DNA of 64,000 nt from Vibrio lentus (GTDB lineage: Bacteria > Pseudomonadota > Gammaproteobacteria > Enterobacterales > Vibrionaceae): the NCBI RefSeq assembly GCF_030409755.1, contig NZ_JAUFQE010000002.1, forward strand, positions 806,001 through 870,000, read 5' to 3'. Shown here in pieces: positions 27,683 through 36,130 of this stretch. Every line of letters begins with the position of its first letter. The first letter of the stretch is position 1. Position numbers and translations under genes: made by a program. The notes beneath the pieces are model-generated. The model searched no databases. It saw only the letters and a program-made list of their open reading frames with translations, and was not told where the DNA came from.

Positions 27683-28012
27683 ATGGATTGCACAATATAT
27701 TTAAATGACCGCAAATATAGAGTTTGTGATATTGGTGAAGGGAAGTGCACTTTAGTGCTGAGTTACGCCAAAGACATAGAGTCATTGCATGAGCAATTTA
27801 GCCATCAGTTTCTTGAGCTGGAAAGAGTGATAATTATTGATATATCAATATGTTGGGTTAGTGAGGTCGAAGCGTTGAGCGAAAAGGATCGCTGCGAGTT
27901 AATCGCAGATGTTCGGTTATTAACTGACATATATTGGCTTGATGACTTTGAAATTAAAACCGATAAAGGGCAAGACATATTTCTAGGGCTTAAATCATTA
28001 TCTCCGATTTAA
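27683..28012 (+). CDS. hypothetical 109-aa protein
   Basis: Acidic 109-aa protein, probably cytoplasmic, that I do not recognise. It starts MDCTIYLNDRKYRVC with GAGGA nine bases before the ATG. No signal peptide, membrane segment or metal motif. Divergent from secD with the paired palindrome in between, and followed by the MBL-like gene after another copy, so it probably belongs to the same regulon. Confidence 0.65.
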   Translation: MDCTIYLNDRKYRVCDIGEGKCTLVLSYAKDIESLHEQFSHQFLELERVIIIDISICWVSEVEALSEKDRCELIADVRLLTDIYWLDDFEIKTDKGQDIFLGLKSLSPI

Positions 28013-28036
28013 ATAAAATGATGATTAGCCAAATAT

Positions 28037-28051
28037 GACTTTCTCTAATTC
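28037..28051. promoter_or_regulatory. palindromic operator upstream of the MBL-like gene
   Basis: GACTTTCTCTAATTC, 14 of 15 to the window's palindrome in reverse orientation, 87 bp before the ATG of the MBL-like gene. No clear partner at 44 bp. Confidence 0.6.
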
Positions 28052-28137
28052 ATCGATTTAATTATTGAGATTGAGTGTAATGGCGTCATCGAAAGGGACT
28101 AACCCTAAATTATTCCATTAACTAGAAGAACGATATT

Positions 28138-29898
28138 ATGCGAAAGACAATTCTCAGCACGGCTCTTTTACTCTCTACTTCATTTGTCGCGGTTGCCGAC
28201 CAATACAATCTTTCTCTTAAGTATGACCCTATTGTTACGGATAGAGGGATTGTTACTACAAAGCCCGCTGCTATGGTAGACCAATTGTGGGATGTAGACG
28301 TGCAATCAATCACTCAGATAACCGATGGTGTCTATCGTATTGCTGGGTGGGGTATCGGTAACGTGATTGCGGTCGAGGCTCCTGAAGGATGGATCATCGT
28401 TGATACGGGAGACGATTTAAAAGTAGCGCAAGAGCAACGCAAACAGTTGGAAAAAAAGCTGAACCAAAAGATTGATGTTAGTGCGGTCCTTTACACCCAT
28501 TCGCATTATGTGTGGGGTACACAAGCGTGGAGTAATGATGACACAGCTATTTACGCACATGAGTGGATGGAGAAACACCTTTTTGCAGACAATGGTGTTA
28601 GCCCTCTAGCTGGAATCTTTTCTACTCGAGTCGCTATTCAATTTGGGTTGTTACACCCTGAAAGCGGCCCAGATGCGTTTCCTAATAAACTTGGTTTCAC
28701 GCTAGATAAGCTTGAGGGCGAAAAAGGCTACCAATCTCCAACCGTTACTTTTGAGCACAACCAAGTTGAAGCGCACACAATTGCGGGGATGGAGGTGATT
28801 GTTTTACCTAGCCCTACGGATGTGACAGACAGTGTCGCTTACTACTTTCCCGAAAAGAGCCTTATGGTGACCAATGCAATGAATGCGGGCTCAATTTTCA
28901 ATCTCTATACTTTGCGCGGAGATAGGTATCGTGACCCTATCCGGCTTGTTGATGCGGCAGATTTGGTCCTTTCTTATGACTTTGACTATCACGTTGATAT
29001 ACATGGTGCTGCCAATGTAACGAAAGAAGCCGCAGAGGATGCCATCTATGAGTTTCGCGATTCGATGCAGTTGATACATGACCAAACAATACGAGCGATA
29101 AAGCTTGGAAAGGATGCTCAGGGCGCAGCTGAATTTGTTTATATGCCAGAAAACCTACGATTGGATAAAGAAACCTATGGGCAAGTCGAAAGTCATGCGA
29201 AGCAGGTCTATAACGGTGTTATGGGCTGGAATGGTTGGGACGTGTACGACATCAACCCTTTGCAGACACAAACCTTTGCTCATCAATTTATTGGGAGTTT
29301 AGGTGGGGTTGAGTTAGCCAACAAAATGGCCAAACAGTCAAATAAGACGCAAACCTTGGAAGGGTGGCAGTGGTCGCTATACTTAACCTCTCAAATACTT
29401 GAAATAGATCCAAATAACGAAGAAGCCAAACTGTCGCGCGCAGAAGCGGCTCGTGCACTTGGGCAACGTACCAGCTCAGCCAATGCTCGTGGATTCTATA
29501 TTTCTGAAGCATTACTTCATGAAGGGAAACTTTCATTCGGTGAACATCAATTGGACAACTATCAATCTCTAACTCAACTACTTGGGACAATCACCAGTGA
29601 AAAGTTAGAGGCGTCTCCGATAGAGAATAATGTCGAGTACATTCGTTATTTGGTGGATACACGCAAAGCGGAAGGTTTGTCTTCTCAGTTCAACTTAAAG
29701 ATGAATGATAGTGAGCACGCGTTCGGTATTCAGCTTCGAAATGGCATTGTTCAAATTAGTTCAAAATTAAACGCAGGGGTGACCGTTAATCTATCTCACT
29801 TTGAGTGGAGTGAAGTGTTATTAGGCGAAACAGAGTTTAAGCAGTTAGACGACTCGTTGGCAGCCTTTGATACTGCATTGACTATAACAACTGAATAA
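28138..29898 (+). CDS. alkylsulfatase-like MBL-fold protein lacking metal ligands
   Basis: A 586-aa exported protein (signal peptide MRKTILSTALLLSTSFVAVA) with the layout of SdsA1-type alkylsulfatases: MBL domain (about 45-320), dimerisation region (about 330-450) and SCP2-like C-terminal domain (about 490-580). The usual HxHxDH motif reads THSHYVWG (120-127): both first His are present but Asp-His is replaced by Val-Trp. The usual TEAP/AEN glutamates are replaced (SPTDVTD; TNAMN), and the HHWP block reads DIHGAAN. A conventional dinuclear zinc sulfatase is thus unlikely. It may be a binding protein or a diverged enzyme. Close homologues may share this state; I cannot check. Confidence 0.8.
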   Translation: MRKTILSTALLLSTSFVAVADQYNLSLKYDPIVTDRGIVTTKPAAMVDQLWDVDVQSITQITDGVYRIAGWGIGNVIAVEAPEGWIIVDTGDDLKVAQEQRKQLEKKLNQKIDVSAVLYTHSHYVWGTQAWSNDDTAIYAHEWMEKHLFADNGVSPLAGIFSTRVAIQFGLLHPESGPDAFPNKLGFTLDKLEGEKGYQSPTVTFEHNQVEAHTIAGMEVIVLPSPTDVTDSVAYYFPEKSLMVTNAMNAGSIFNLYTLRGDRYRDPIRLVDAADLVLSYDFDYHVDIHGAANVTKEAAEDAIYEFRDSMQLIHDQTIRAIKLGKDAQGAAEFVYMPENLRLDKETYGQVESHAKQVYNGVMGWNGWDVYDINPLQTQTFAHQFIGSLGGVELANKMAKQSNKTQTLEGWQWSLYLTSQILEIDPNNEEAKLSRAEAARALGQRTSSANARGFYISEALLHEGKLSFGEHQLDNYQSLTQLLGTITSEKLEASPIENNVEYIRYLVDTRKAEGLSSQFNLKMNDSEHAFGIQLRNGIVQISSKLNAGVTVNLSHFEWSEVLLGETEFKQLDDSLAAFDTALTITTE

Positions 29899-29928
29899 AA
29901 CATTGCGTTCGTGCTTTTTAGCTCATTC

Positions 29929-29960
29929 AATGGTGGCTGATATCTGAGCCACCATTTTTT
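29929..29960 (+). terminator. terminator after the MBL-like gene
   Basis: Stem AATGGTGGCT / AGCCACCATT with an 8-nt loop, then T-run. Confidence 0.9.
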
Positions 29961-30154
29961 ATGTTTTCCAGTTTTTACCTTTCGTTTAAAGGCTTATCTC
30001 TAAACCGCTTCTGTCCAGATCCTGTCAGGCTACTGAGCGCATTGGTAAACGTCACCTTTTGGCTATTGATAACTATCACACCTATTTATCCACCTATTCA
30101 CAAAATGTATTTAATTTATAAAACGCCTTGATATGATCAATATTTGCGCTATTA
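29961..30154. other. intergenic region before the TetR operators
   Basis: About 190 bp, AT-rich to the right, no gene seen. It presumably carries part of the tetR promoter region. Confidence 0.4.
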
Positions 30155-30184
30155 TGACGATAAGTCAGAAATGACGAAGCGTCA
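30155..30184. promoter_or_regulatory. two TetR-type operators upstream of tetR gene
   Basis: TGACGATAAGTCA (30155-30167, imperfect) and TGACGAAGCGTCA (30172-30184). Starts are 17 bp apart. The same half-site pair TGACG/CGTCA recurs twice before the RND gene, so these are likely sites for the encoded regulator and imply autoregulation. Confidence 0.75.
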
Positions 30185-30296
30185 CAAAATGGTTAACTAC
30201 ATGAATTTACCATTCGTGTTAATATATTGGATAGGAGCGTTTTAAATACTGGCGAAGCTTAGGTAACGGCTAAGCTCATATACGGACTGAAAAATT

Positions 30297-31082
30297 ATGT
30301 TTGGCTTTAGTTGTAAAGGCGATAAACAAGGTATCTTTGGTTGCAAAGGCGTGTTGTCTAAAAAGCAGCAGTCTATCGCAGACCGAGAAGTAGAATTGAT
30401 GTTGTTAGCAAAAGATCTGGTTCGAGAACAAGGGTTCGGAAACCTCACGATGGATAAGCTGACGGCCGCGAGCTGTTATTCTAAAGGTACGATATACAAT
30501 CACTTTTGCAGCAAAGAAGACGTGGTTTTAGCTTTGTGTATTCATTCTTTAAAGGCCGAGGCATTGATGTTTGCTCGTTCTGGAGAGTTTGAAGGCAACA
30601 CACGCGAAAAGATCGTCGCACTGCACGTTGCTTACCGAATCTATGCTCGCATGGAACCGGTACTATCAACTTGTGCGATCATGGCGAAAAGCCCGTGGGT
30701 ACTAGAGAAAGCGTCTAGTGCACGTGTAGCCGAGATGAACGAACTGGAAGAGTTGGTGATTGAACAAGCCGATTCTATGGTTAACCAAGCAGTAGAAGCG
30801 GGTGACCTAAAGTTCTCTTCTGGTGTGGGTTCAGATGCCATCGTGTTTGCAAACTGGTCAATCGCATTTGGTTCAAATGCCTTGTCACAGAACGCATCAA
30901 ACAGTCATTGTATCAAACGGTTACAAGACCCGTATTCAGTATTACATAACGCGAACATGCTTCTAGACGGCCTAAATTGGCAGCCCCTTTCTAGCGATTG
31001 GGATTACCGCAAAACTTGGCGTCGTGTAGAACAAGAACTGTTCAGTGAAGAAATCACCTACTTAGAATCAGTAGGTCGATAA
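30297..31082 (+). CDS. TetR/AcrR-family transcriptional regulator
   Basis: A 261-aa regulator. HTH at about residues 50-75 (LTMDKLTAASCYSKGTIYNH, then FCSKED) with a long C-terminal ligand domain. Two Cys-containing repeats open the protein (MFGFSCKGDKQGIFGCKG). Four TGACGnnnCGTCA-like sites flank it: two before its own gene, two before the RND gene. It probably represses both itself and the exporter operon until a ligand binds. Ligand unknown. Confidence 0.9.
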   Translation: MFGFSCKGDKQGIFGCKGVLSKKQQSIADREVELMLLAKDLVREQGFGNLTMDKLTAASCYSKGTIYNHFCSKEDVVLALCIHSLKAEALMFARSGEFEGNTREKIVALHVAYRIYARMEPVLSTCAIMAKSPWVLEKASSARVAEMNELEELVIEQADSMVNQAVEAGDLKFSSGVGSDAIVFANWSIAFGSNALSQNASNSHCIKRLQDPYSVLHNANMLLDGLNWQPLSSDWDYRKTWRRVEQELFSEEITYLESVGR

Positions 31083-31092
31083 GCTTCCATTA

Positions 31093-31112
31093 AGCCCACT
31101 CATGTGGGTTTA
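31093..31112 (+). terminator. terminator after tetR gene
   Basis: AAGCCCAC / GTGGGTTT with a TCAT loop, followed by an AT-rich stretch without a long T-run. Confidence 0.65.
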
Positions 31113-31127
31113 TTAATAACCATTTGT

Positions 31128-31140
31128 GACGATTCGTCAT
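31128..31140. promoter_or_regulatory. TetR-type operator 1 of the RND operon
   Basis: TGACGATTCGTCA, a palindrome apart from its central base, 139 bp before the RND start. Confidence 0.8.
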
Positions 31141-31196
31141 AAACTTAAGTTTAGCCTAACGTGGTTTTGGTTTTCTTGAGTGTATGACTAAGAATT

Positions 31197-31233
31197 GTGT
31201 CTTTTGTCAGCTTCGGCTGGCTTTTTAAGACAC
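31197..31233 (+). promoter_or_regulatory. UUCG hairpin inside the RND operon leader
   Basis: Inner stem GTCAGC-TTCG-GCTGGC followed by five T, closed by an outer perfect stem GTGTCTT / AAGACAC. It lies between the two operators. It can act as an intrinsic terminator for read-through from tetR or as a leader attenuator if the promoter is upstream of it. Confidence 0.6.
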
Positions 31234-31238
31234 AACTA

Positions 31239-31251
31239 TGACGAATCGTCA
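31239..31251. promoter_or_regulatory. TetR-type operator 2, next to the RND start codon
   Basis: TGACGAATCGTCA ends 15 bp before the RND ATG, so repressor bound here would block elongation or sit downstream of the promoter. Confidence 0.8.
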
Positions 31252-31266
31252 CAAATGGAGACTGTG

Positions 31267-33783
31267 ATGGAACATGACAGCCAGAAGCCCAATTTAGCTA
31301 ATAGCTCTGATTCAATGAGTAACCCTGATTCAACTAGTCACCTCGATCTAGCTAATAACCCCGATTTAGAGAGTCAATCGTCCAACTCAGGTCAACAGGC
31401 TCATAATCTAGATAACAGTTGGCACTCAATACCGACTAAGCGTTCGTTTATCGTTTTGCTGGTGGTTTTTTCAATCATCATGCTTTCTGCTTTTGGTGCG
31501 AAGAACCTCTACTTTAGAGGGGACTACAACATCTTCTTCGAAGGCACCAACAAACAGTTGATGGCGTTCGACGAAATCCAAACCACCTTTGCGAAAACCG
31601 ACAACCTCGCGATTGTTGTTGCACCTGAAGATGGCAATGTCTTCACCCCAGAAACCCTTACCCTAATTCAAAACCTCACGGTCGATGCGTGGCAGATCCC
31701 GTACTCAAGCCGTGTCGACTCGCTTGCTAATTATCAGCATACCGAAGCGGTTGAAGATGACCTCTTGGTCGAAGACCTGCTGTATGAAGAATACGAGCAC
31801 ACGCCCGAGCGAATTGCCAAAGTTAAACAGATCGCCCTCAACGAGCCACTGCTTAAAAACGCACTAGTGTCAGCCTCTGGTGACGTGACGATTGTCAACG
31901 TCACCGTGCAATTGCCTGAAGTGGATAAAACTGCCGAAGTGCAAGAAGTGATCGCGGCCATCAATACTATGATCGCCAAGTACCAAGCCGATTACCCGAA
32001 TGTCGAGTTCCACAAGGCAGGCATCATTGCCATGAACAACGCGTTTATGATGTCGGCTCAAGAAGACAGCTCAACACTCGTTCCGTTAATGCTGCTGGTG
32101 GTGTTGGTGTTCCTGACCTTTATGTTGCGCTCATTCTTTAGTGTGGTGGCTACCTTAGTTGTGATTATCTCGTCGATTGTCGCGACCATGGGTTTGTCTG
32201 GCTGGGCAGGGATGTTCCTCAGCACCGCGACGGTTAACGTTCCAACCTTGGTATTAACCCTTGCAGTTGCCGATTGTGTTCACGTGATTGTGACCATGAG
32301 ACAAGCAATGCAGCGCGGGATGGAGAAAGCACAAGCCATTCAATACAGCATTAAGCTTAATGCGATGCCGATCTTAATTACTTCTGTCACCACCGCGATT
32401 GGCTTCTTGATGATGAACATGTCGGATTCTCCAGTATTGCGAGACTTCGGTAACTTGTCGGCATTGGGCGTGATCATCGCGTGTTTCCTATCCGTGACCA
32501 TGCTTCCTGCGCTGTTAAAGCTCTTGCCAGTGAAGACTTTGCCAGCCAATGATGCAGCGGAAAGCAAAGTCACTTTCATGGATAAGCTCGGTGATTTTGT
32601 CGTTGCTAACCGCAAAGCTCTGCTGCCTATTTCGACTCTAGTGATAGTGGGTGCTGCCGCGTTAATTCCACTCAACAAAGTGAATGATGAATCGGTGAAG
32701 TATTTCGATACCTCAAGTGAATTCAGACAAGCAGCCGACTTCATGGAACAGACCGTAAGTGGCATGACGACCATCAGTATTGCGGTGAAAACCAATGAGT
32801 CTCAAGCGATTGCCGACCCTGTGTTCTTACAAGCGATTGGTGACTTTACCGATTGGCTACGCGTACAACCAGAAACCGACCATGTGGCCACACTTTCCGA
32901 TGTTTACATGCGTTTGAATAAGAATATGCACGGTGACGACGATAGCTACTACCAATTGCCACTTAACCGTGAACTCGCCGCACAATACTTACTGCTTTAC
33001 GAGATGTCTTTGCCTTATGGCTTGGATTTGAACAACCAAATCAATGTCGATAAATCATCGATCAAAATGGTGCTGACGGTGGACAACCTCGGCAGCGTGG
33101 AATTGGTTGAACTCGAAGAGCGCATCTACTCATGGTTTGCCGCTAATGCGCCGCAGTATGAAGTAGTCGCATCCAGTCCATCTCTGATGTTTGCTCACAT
33201 TGGCGAAACCAACATGGCGAGCATGCTATCAACTCTGCCAATCACCTTAGTGCTTATCTCTGGCCTGATGATCTTTGCATTGCGCTCGGTTCGCTTGGGT
33301 GTGATCAGCTTAGTGCCAAACATTGCCCCTGCGATTATCGGCTTTGGTTTATGGGCGCTGATCTCTGGTGAAATTAACTTGGGTTTGTCAGTCGTGGTCA
33401 CGCTTACATTGGGTATCGTGGTCGATGATGCAGTGCATTTCTTAAGTAAATACCAACGCGCCAGAATGGAAGGGAAATCAGCAGAAGAAGCGGTTCGTTA
33501 CGCCTTCCACACCGTCGGTCGCGCACTGTGGATCACCACTGTCGTGCTTGTGGCTGGTTTCTCTGTACTAGCGATGTCGAGCTTCAGACTCAATTCGGAT
33601 ATGGGCTTACTCAGCGCGATTGTGATTTTCATTGCGCTAGTAGTCGACTTCATCTTGCTGCCAAGCCTGCTGATGATCTTCGACAAACAGACCCACTATG
33701 CAGATAAACCTCAGCACGAATCTAAGCCATCTAAAACAGCACAGCCTAGCTCGACTGGCGAACTGACTACTTCGACCAAATAG
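31267..33783 (+). CDS. RND/MMPL-family exporter
   Basis: An 838-aa inner membrane protein. Start at ATG 31267, which has GGAG six bases upstream; earlier in-frame Met lie within the operator. The first 60 residues are Asn/Ser-rich and hydrophilic. Then two RND half-repeats: span, periplasmic loop (DYNIFFEGTN), five spans with TLAVADCVHVIVTMRQAMQR, and a second set with LTLGIVVDDAVHFLSKYQRA. This is the MMPL/HpnN-like subclass, which usually moves lipids or hydrophobic molecules without an AcrA-type adaptor. The next genes (LolA-like, outer membrane barrel) support lipid or envelope traffic. Probably TetR-controlled. Confidence 0.88.
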   Translation: MEHDSQKPNLANSSDSMSNPDSTSHLDLANNPDLESQSSNSGQQAHNLDNSWHSIPTKRSFIVLLVVFSIIMLSAFGAKNLYFRGDYNIFFEGTNKQLMAFDEIQTTFAKTDNLAIVVAPEDGNVFTPETLTLIQNLTVDAWQIPYSSRVDSLANYQHTEAVEDDLLVEDLLYEEYEHTPERIAKVKQIALNEPLLKNALVSASGDVTIVNVTVQLPEVDKTAEVQEVIAAINTMIAKYQADYPNVEFHKAGIIAMNNAFMMSAQEDSSTLVPLMLLVVLVFLTFMLRSFFSVVATLVVIISSIVATMGLSGWAGMFLSTATVNVPTLVLTLAVADCVHVIVTMRQAMQRGMEKAQAIQYSIKLNAMPILITSVTTAIGFLMMNMSDSPVLRDFGNLSALGVIIACFLSVTMLPALLKLLPVKTLPANDAAESKVTFMDKLGDFVVANRKALLPISTLVIVGAAALIPLNKVNDESVKYFDTSSEFRQAADFMEQTVSGMTTISIAVKTNESQAIADPVFLQAIGDFTDWLRVQPETDHVATLSDVYMRLNKNMHGDDDSYYQLPLNRELAAQYLLLYEMSLPYGLDLNNQINVDKSSIKMVLTVDNLGSVELVELEERIYSWFAANAPQYEVVASSPSLMFAHIGETNMASMLSTLPITLVLISGLMIFALRSVRLGVISLVPNIAPAIIGFGLWALISGEINLGLSVVVTLTLGIVVDDAVHFLSKYQRARMEGKSAEEAVRYAFHTVGRALWITTVVLVAGFSVLAMSSFRLNSDMGLLSAIVIFIALVVDFILLPSLLMIFDKQTHYADKPQHESKPSKTAQPSSTGELTTSTK

Positions 33784-33826
33784 GAATCGTCAGCCTGCTG
33801 CGGTGGGCTGACTCAAGGAGAAATTT

Positions 33827-34618
33827 ATGAAAAGCGTTAAACAAACTCTCGTTACGACACTATTTACTATGGGCGCGGTATTAGCTTTCCCAGCGTTAGC
33901 CGACCCTGCGAAAGGCCTAGAAATTGCCGAGCAACGTAAAGCCGTTGATATGGGGTGGGGCGATTCTGTCGCAACCATGGAAATGCTACTTCGCAACAAA
34001 CAGGGCGAAAGCAGTACACGCCTAATGCGATTGAAATCGTTAGAAGTGGATGACGATGGTGATAAAGGGCTGACTATTTTTGATGAGCCACGCGACGTAA
34101 AAGGCACAGCTTTTCTCAACCATTCACACATCACTAAGTCTGATGACCAATGGTTGTATTTGCCTGCATTGAAACGTGTGAAACGCATCTCTTCACGCAA
34201 CAAATCGGGCCCGTTTATGGGCAGTGAATTTGCTTACGAAGACTTGAGCTCGTTCGAGTTAGGAAAGTACACCTTCAACTACATTGAAGACGCCAAAATT
34301 GAAGGTGTGGATACCTTTGTATTGGAGCAAGTTCCGACCGATAAAAACTCTGGCTACACCATGCAAAAAGTATGGCTAGACCAACAATACTACCGCCCAG
34401 TTCAAGTGGAGTTTTACGACCGTAAAGGCGCATTGCTGAAAACTCTATCGTTCCAAGACTACAAACAATACCTAAACCAATACTGGCGCGCACACACCAT
34501 GTCGATGCAAAACCATCAAACGGGCAAGAGTACGGTATTAACCACGACAGATTTAGCGTTCCAGATCGGTCTTAAGGACAAGGATTTTCAAAAAAACACA
34601 CTTAAACGTGCAAAGTAA
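33827..34618 (+). CDS. periplasmic LolA-like outer membrane lipoprotein-sorting protein
   Basis: A 263-aa protein with a signal peptide (MKSVKQTLVTTLFTMGAVLA, cleavage near PALAD) and the LolA-like fold. Seen: DPAKGLEIAEQRKAVDMGWG, then MEMLLRNKQG, WLYLPALKRVKRISSRNKSG and GSEFAYEDLSS, the conserved block of this family. AAGGAG precedes the ATG. It sits between the MMPL exporter and a barrel gene (44 and 9 bp gaps), the common arrangement for these systems. It probably ferries a lipid or lipophilic cargo across the periplasm. Confidence 0.88.
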   Translation: MKSVKQTLVTTLFTMGAVLAFPALADPAKGLEIAEQRKAVDMGWGDSVATMEMLLRNKQGESSTRLMRLKSLEVDDDGDKGLTIFDEPRDVKGTAFLNHSHITKSDDQWLYLPALKRVKRISSRNKSGPFMGSEFAYEDLSSFELGKYTFNYIEDAKIEGVDTFVLEQVPTDKNSGYTMQKVWLDQQYYRPVQVEFYDRKGALLKTLSFQDYKQYLNQYWRAHTMSMQNHQTGKSTVLTTTDLAFQIGLKDKDFQKNTLKRAK

Positions 34619-34627
34619 GGCAAGAAT

Positions 34628-35860
34628 ATGAAAAGGATTGTGTTAACAGGAACGCAGTTATCTTTAACTTTTGCAGCGACAGTTGGGCTAATGCAGGTGT
34701 CGTTGCCATGTGTGGCGGCTGGTTTTAGCTCTGAGTTCGTAGAACAGATTAGTCCGGAACTCGCAGGGCAGGTTAACCTCGAACACAGGCAGTTCTTTAG
34801 TGACGGTTTGCAAGGGCAAGATAAAGGACAAAGCTCACTGGTGTTGCAACCAGAGTTTTATTGGGAGCAACAAGAGGGCAACGGCAGCTTTACCTTCACC
34901 CCGTTTTATCGCCTAGACAGCGAAGATGATGAGCGCACCCATGGCGACGTTCGTGAAGCTCTGTATCTCAATTATTGGGACGATTACGAATTGCGAGCCG
35001 GTGTCGGCAAGGTGTTTTGGGGTGTAACCGAATCGGCGCACTTGGTCGATGTAGTAAACCAAACCGATGCCATTGAATCGGTCGATGGTGAATCGAAATT
35101 GGGTCAGCCAATGGTCCACTTCACCTCGATCAAAGACTGGGGAACTATCGATGCCATGTTACTGCCGTATTTTCGTGAGCGTACCTTCGCAGGGGAAGAC
35201 GGTCGCTTAAGGCCGACAGTGCCTGTATCGGACGATGCGCTTTACGAATCTTCGAGAGAAGAAAAGCACGTCGATGTGGCACTGCGTTATAGCCAAATGT
35301 ACGGTGATTGGGATGTCGGTTTAAGCTACTTAGGCGGCACAAATCGCGACCCTTATTATCGTGTAGAAGGCAATGAACTCAAGCCGTATTACGCGCAAAT
35401 GCAGCACTTCGGACTCGATGTGCAAGGCATTATTGGTGACTGGTTATGGAAGCTTGAAAGCATTTATCGCGACAGTTACGACAATCACACAGGCGTCGCG
35501 ACAGGCTTTGAATACACATGGGTTGGGGCGCTTGAATCGTATTGGGACATTGGCTTCATTGCTGAATACCTGTATGACAGCCGAGGTAACAACGCCCAAA
35601 CCATCGGTCAAAACGATGTGTTCCTTGGTGCGCGTTTCGCCTTGAACGATGAAGACGGCACCGAAGTACTTACGGGCATCACTCAAGACTTAGATAACAG
35701 CGATGTCTACAGTGCCAAGTTGGAAGCATCAAGCCGCATCAATAACAACCTCAAGTGGCGATTGAACGCTTGGTTGTTTGAGAACGAAACCCCAGAAGAC
35801 TTGTTGTTCTTTGCTCGTAAGGATGACTTTGTTGAGATGGCGTTGGAATACTATTTTTAG
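34628..35860 (+). CDS. predicted outer membrane beta-barrel of the RND operon
   Basis: A 410-aa protein with a signal peptide (to about CVAAG near residue 31), many aromatic-rich beta strands (YWEQQEGNGSFTFTPFYRLD) and a C-terminal EYYF. Probably an outer membrane channel or acceptor acting with the MMPL exporter and LolA-like protein. The gene starts 9 bp after its neighbour, so they are co-translated. Exact family name not certain. Confidence 0.75.
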   Translation: MKRIVLTGTQLSLTFAATVGLMQVSLPCVAAGFSSEFVEQISPELAGQVNLEHRQFFSDGLQGQDKGQSSLVLQPEFYWEQQEGNGSFTFTPFYRLDSEDDERTHGDVREALYLNYWDDYELRAGVGKVFWGVTESAHLVDVVNQTDAIESVDGESKLGQPMVHFTSIKDWGTIDAMLLPYFRERTFAGEDGRLRPTVPVSDDALYESSREEKHVDVALRYSQMYGDWDVGLSYLGGTNRDPYYRVEGNELKPYYAQMQHFGLDVQGIIGDWLWKLESIYRDSYDNHTGVATGFEYTWVGALESYWDIGFIAEYLYDSRGNNAQTIGQNDVFLGARFALNDEDGTEVLTGITQDLDNSDVYSAKLEASSRINNNLKWRLNAWLFENETPEDLLFFARKDDFVEMALEYYF

Positions 35861-35875
35861 TCTTTACAAAAAGTG

Positions 35876-35926
35876 AGCATTTCCAACAATTTAGCATTTC
35901 CAAAAAATTGGCATTTCCAAAAAGTT
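35876..35926. repeat. three 17-bp tandem repeats
   Basis: Units AGCATTTCCAACAATTT, AGCATTTCCAAAAAATT and GGCATTTCCAAAAAGTT, directly downstream of the barrel gene. Non-coding; likely slippage product. Confidence 0.85.
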
Positions 35927-36130
35927 AATATTAGCTTCATGAGGCGTTCTTCTTAAGGGGAGCGTCTCAAATTTAAGATGAGCCATATTTAGAATGTTCA
36001 ACGTCGTCTTTTTATAAAGTGGATCAAACAATCAAATAGCCCCACAGGTAAGATGGTTATATTTTTCGAACCTCTATAACCTCCGGATATGCATGTAAAT
36101 TGTGCTGGTGGTATCGGCCCTAAGGGATTT

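Noticed and set aside
35876..35926. CRISPR or regulatory iteron array
   Set aside because: Direct 17-bp repeats without spacers, only three units, at a gene's 3' side; more likely slippage.
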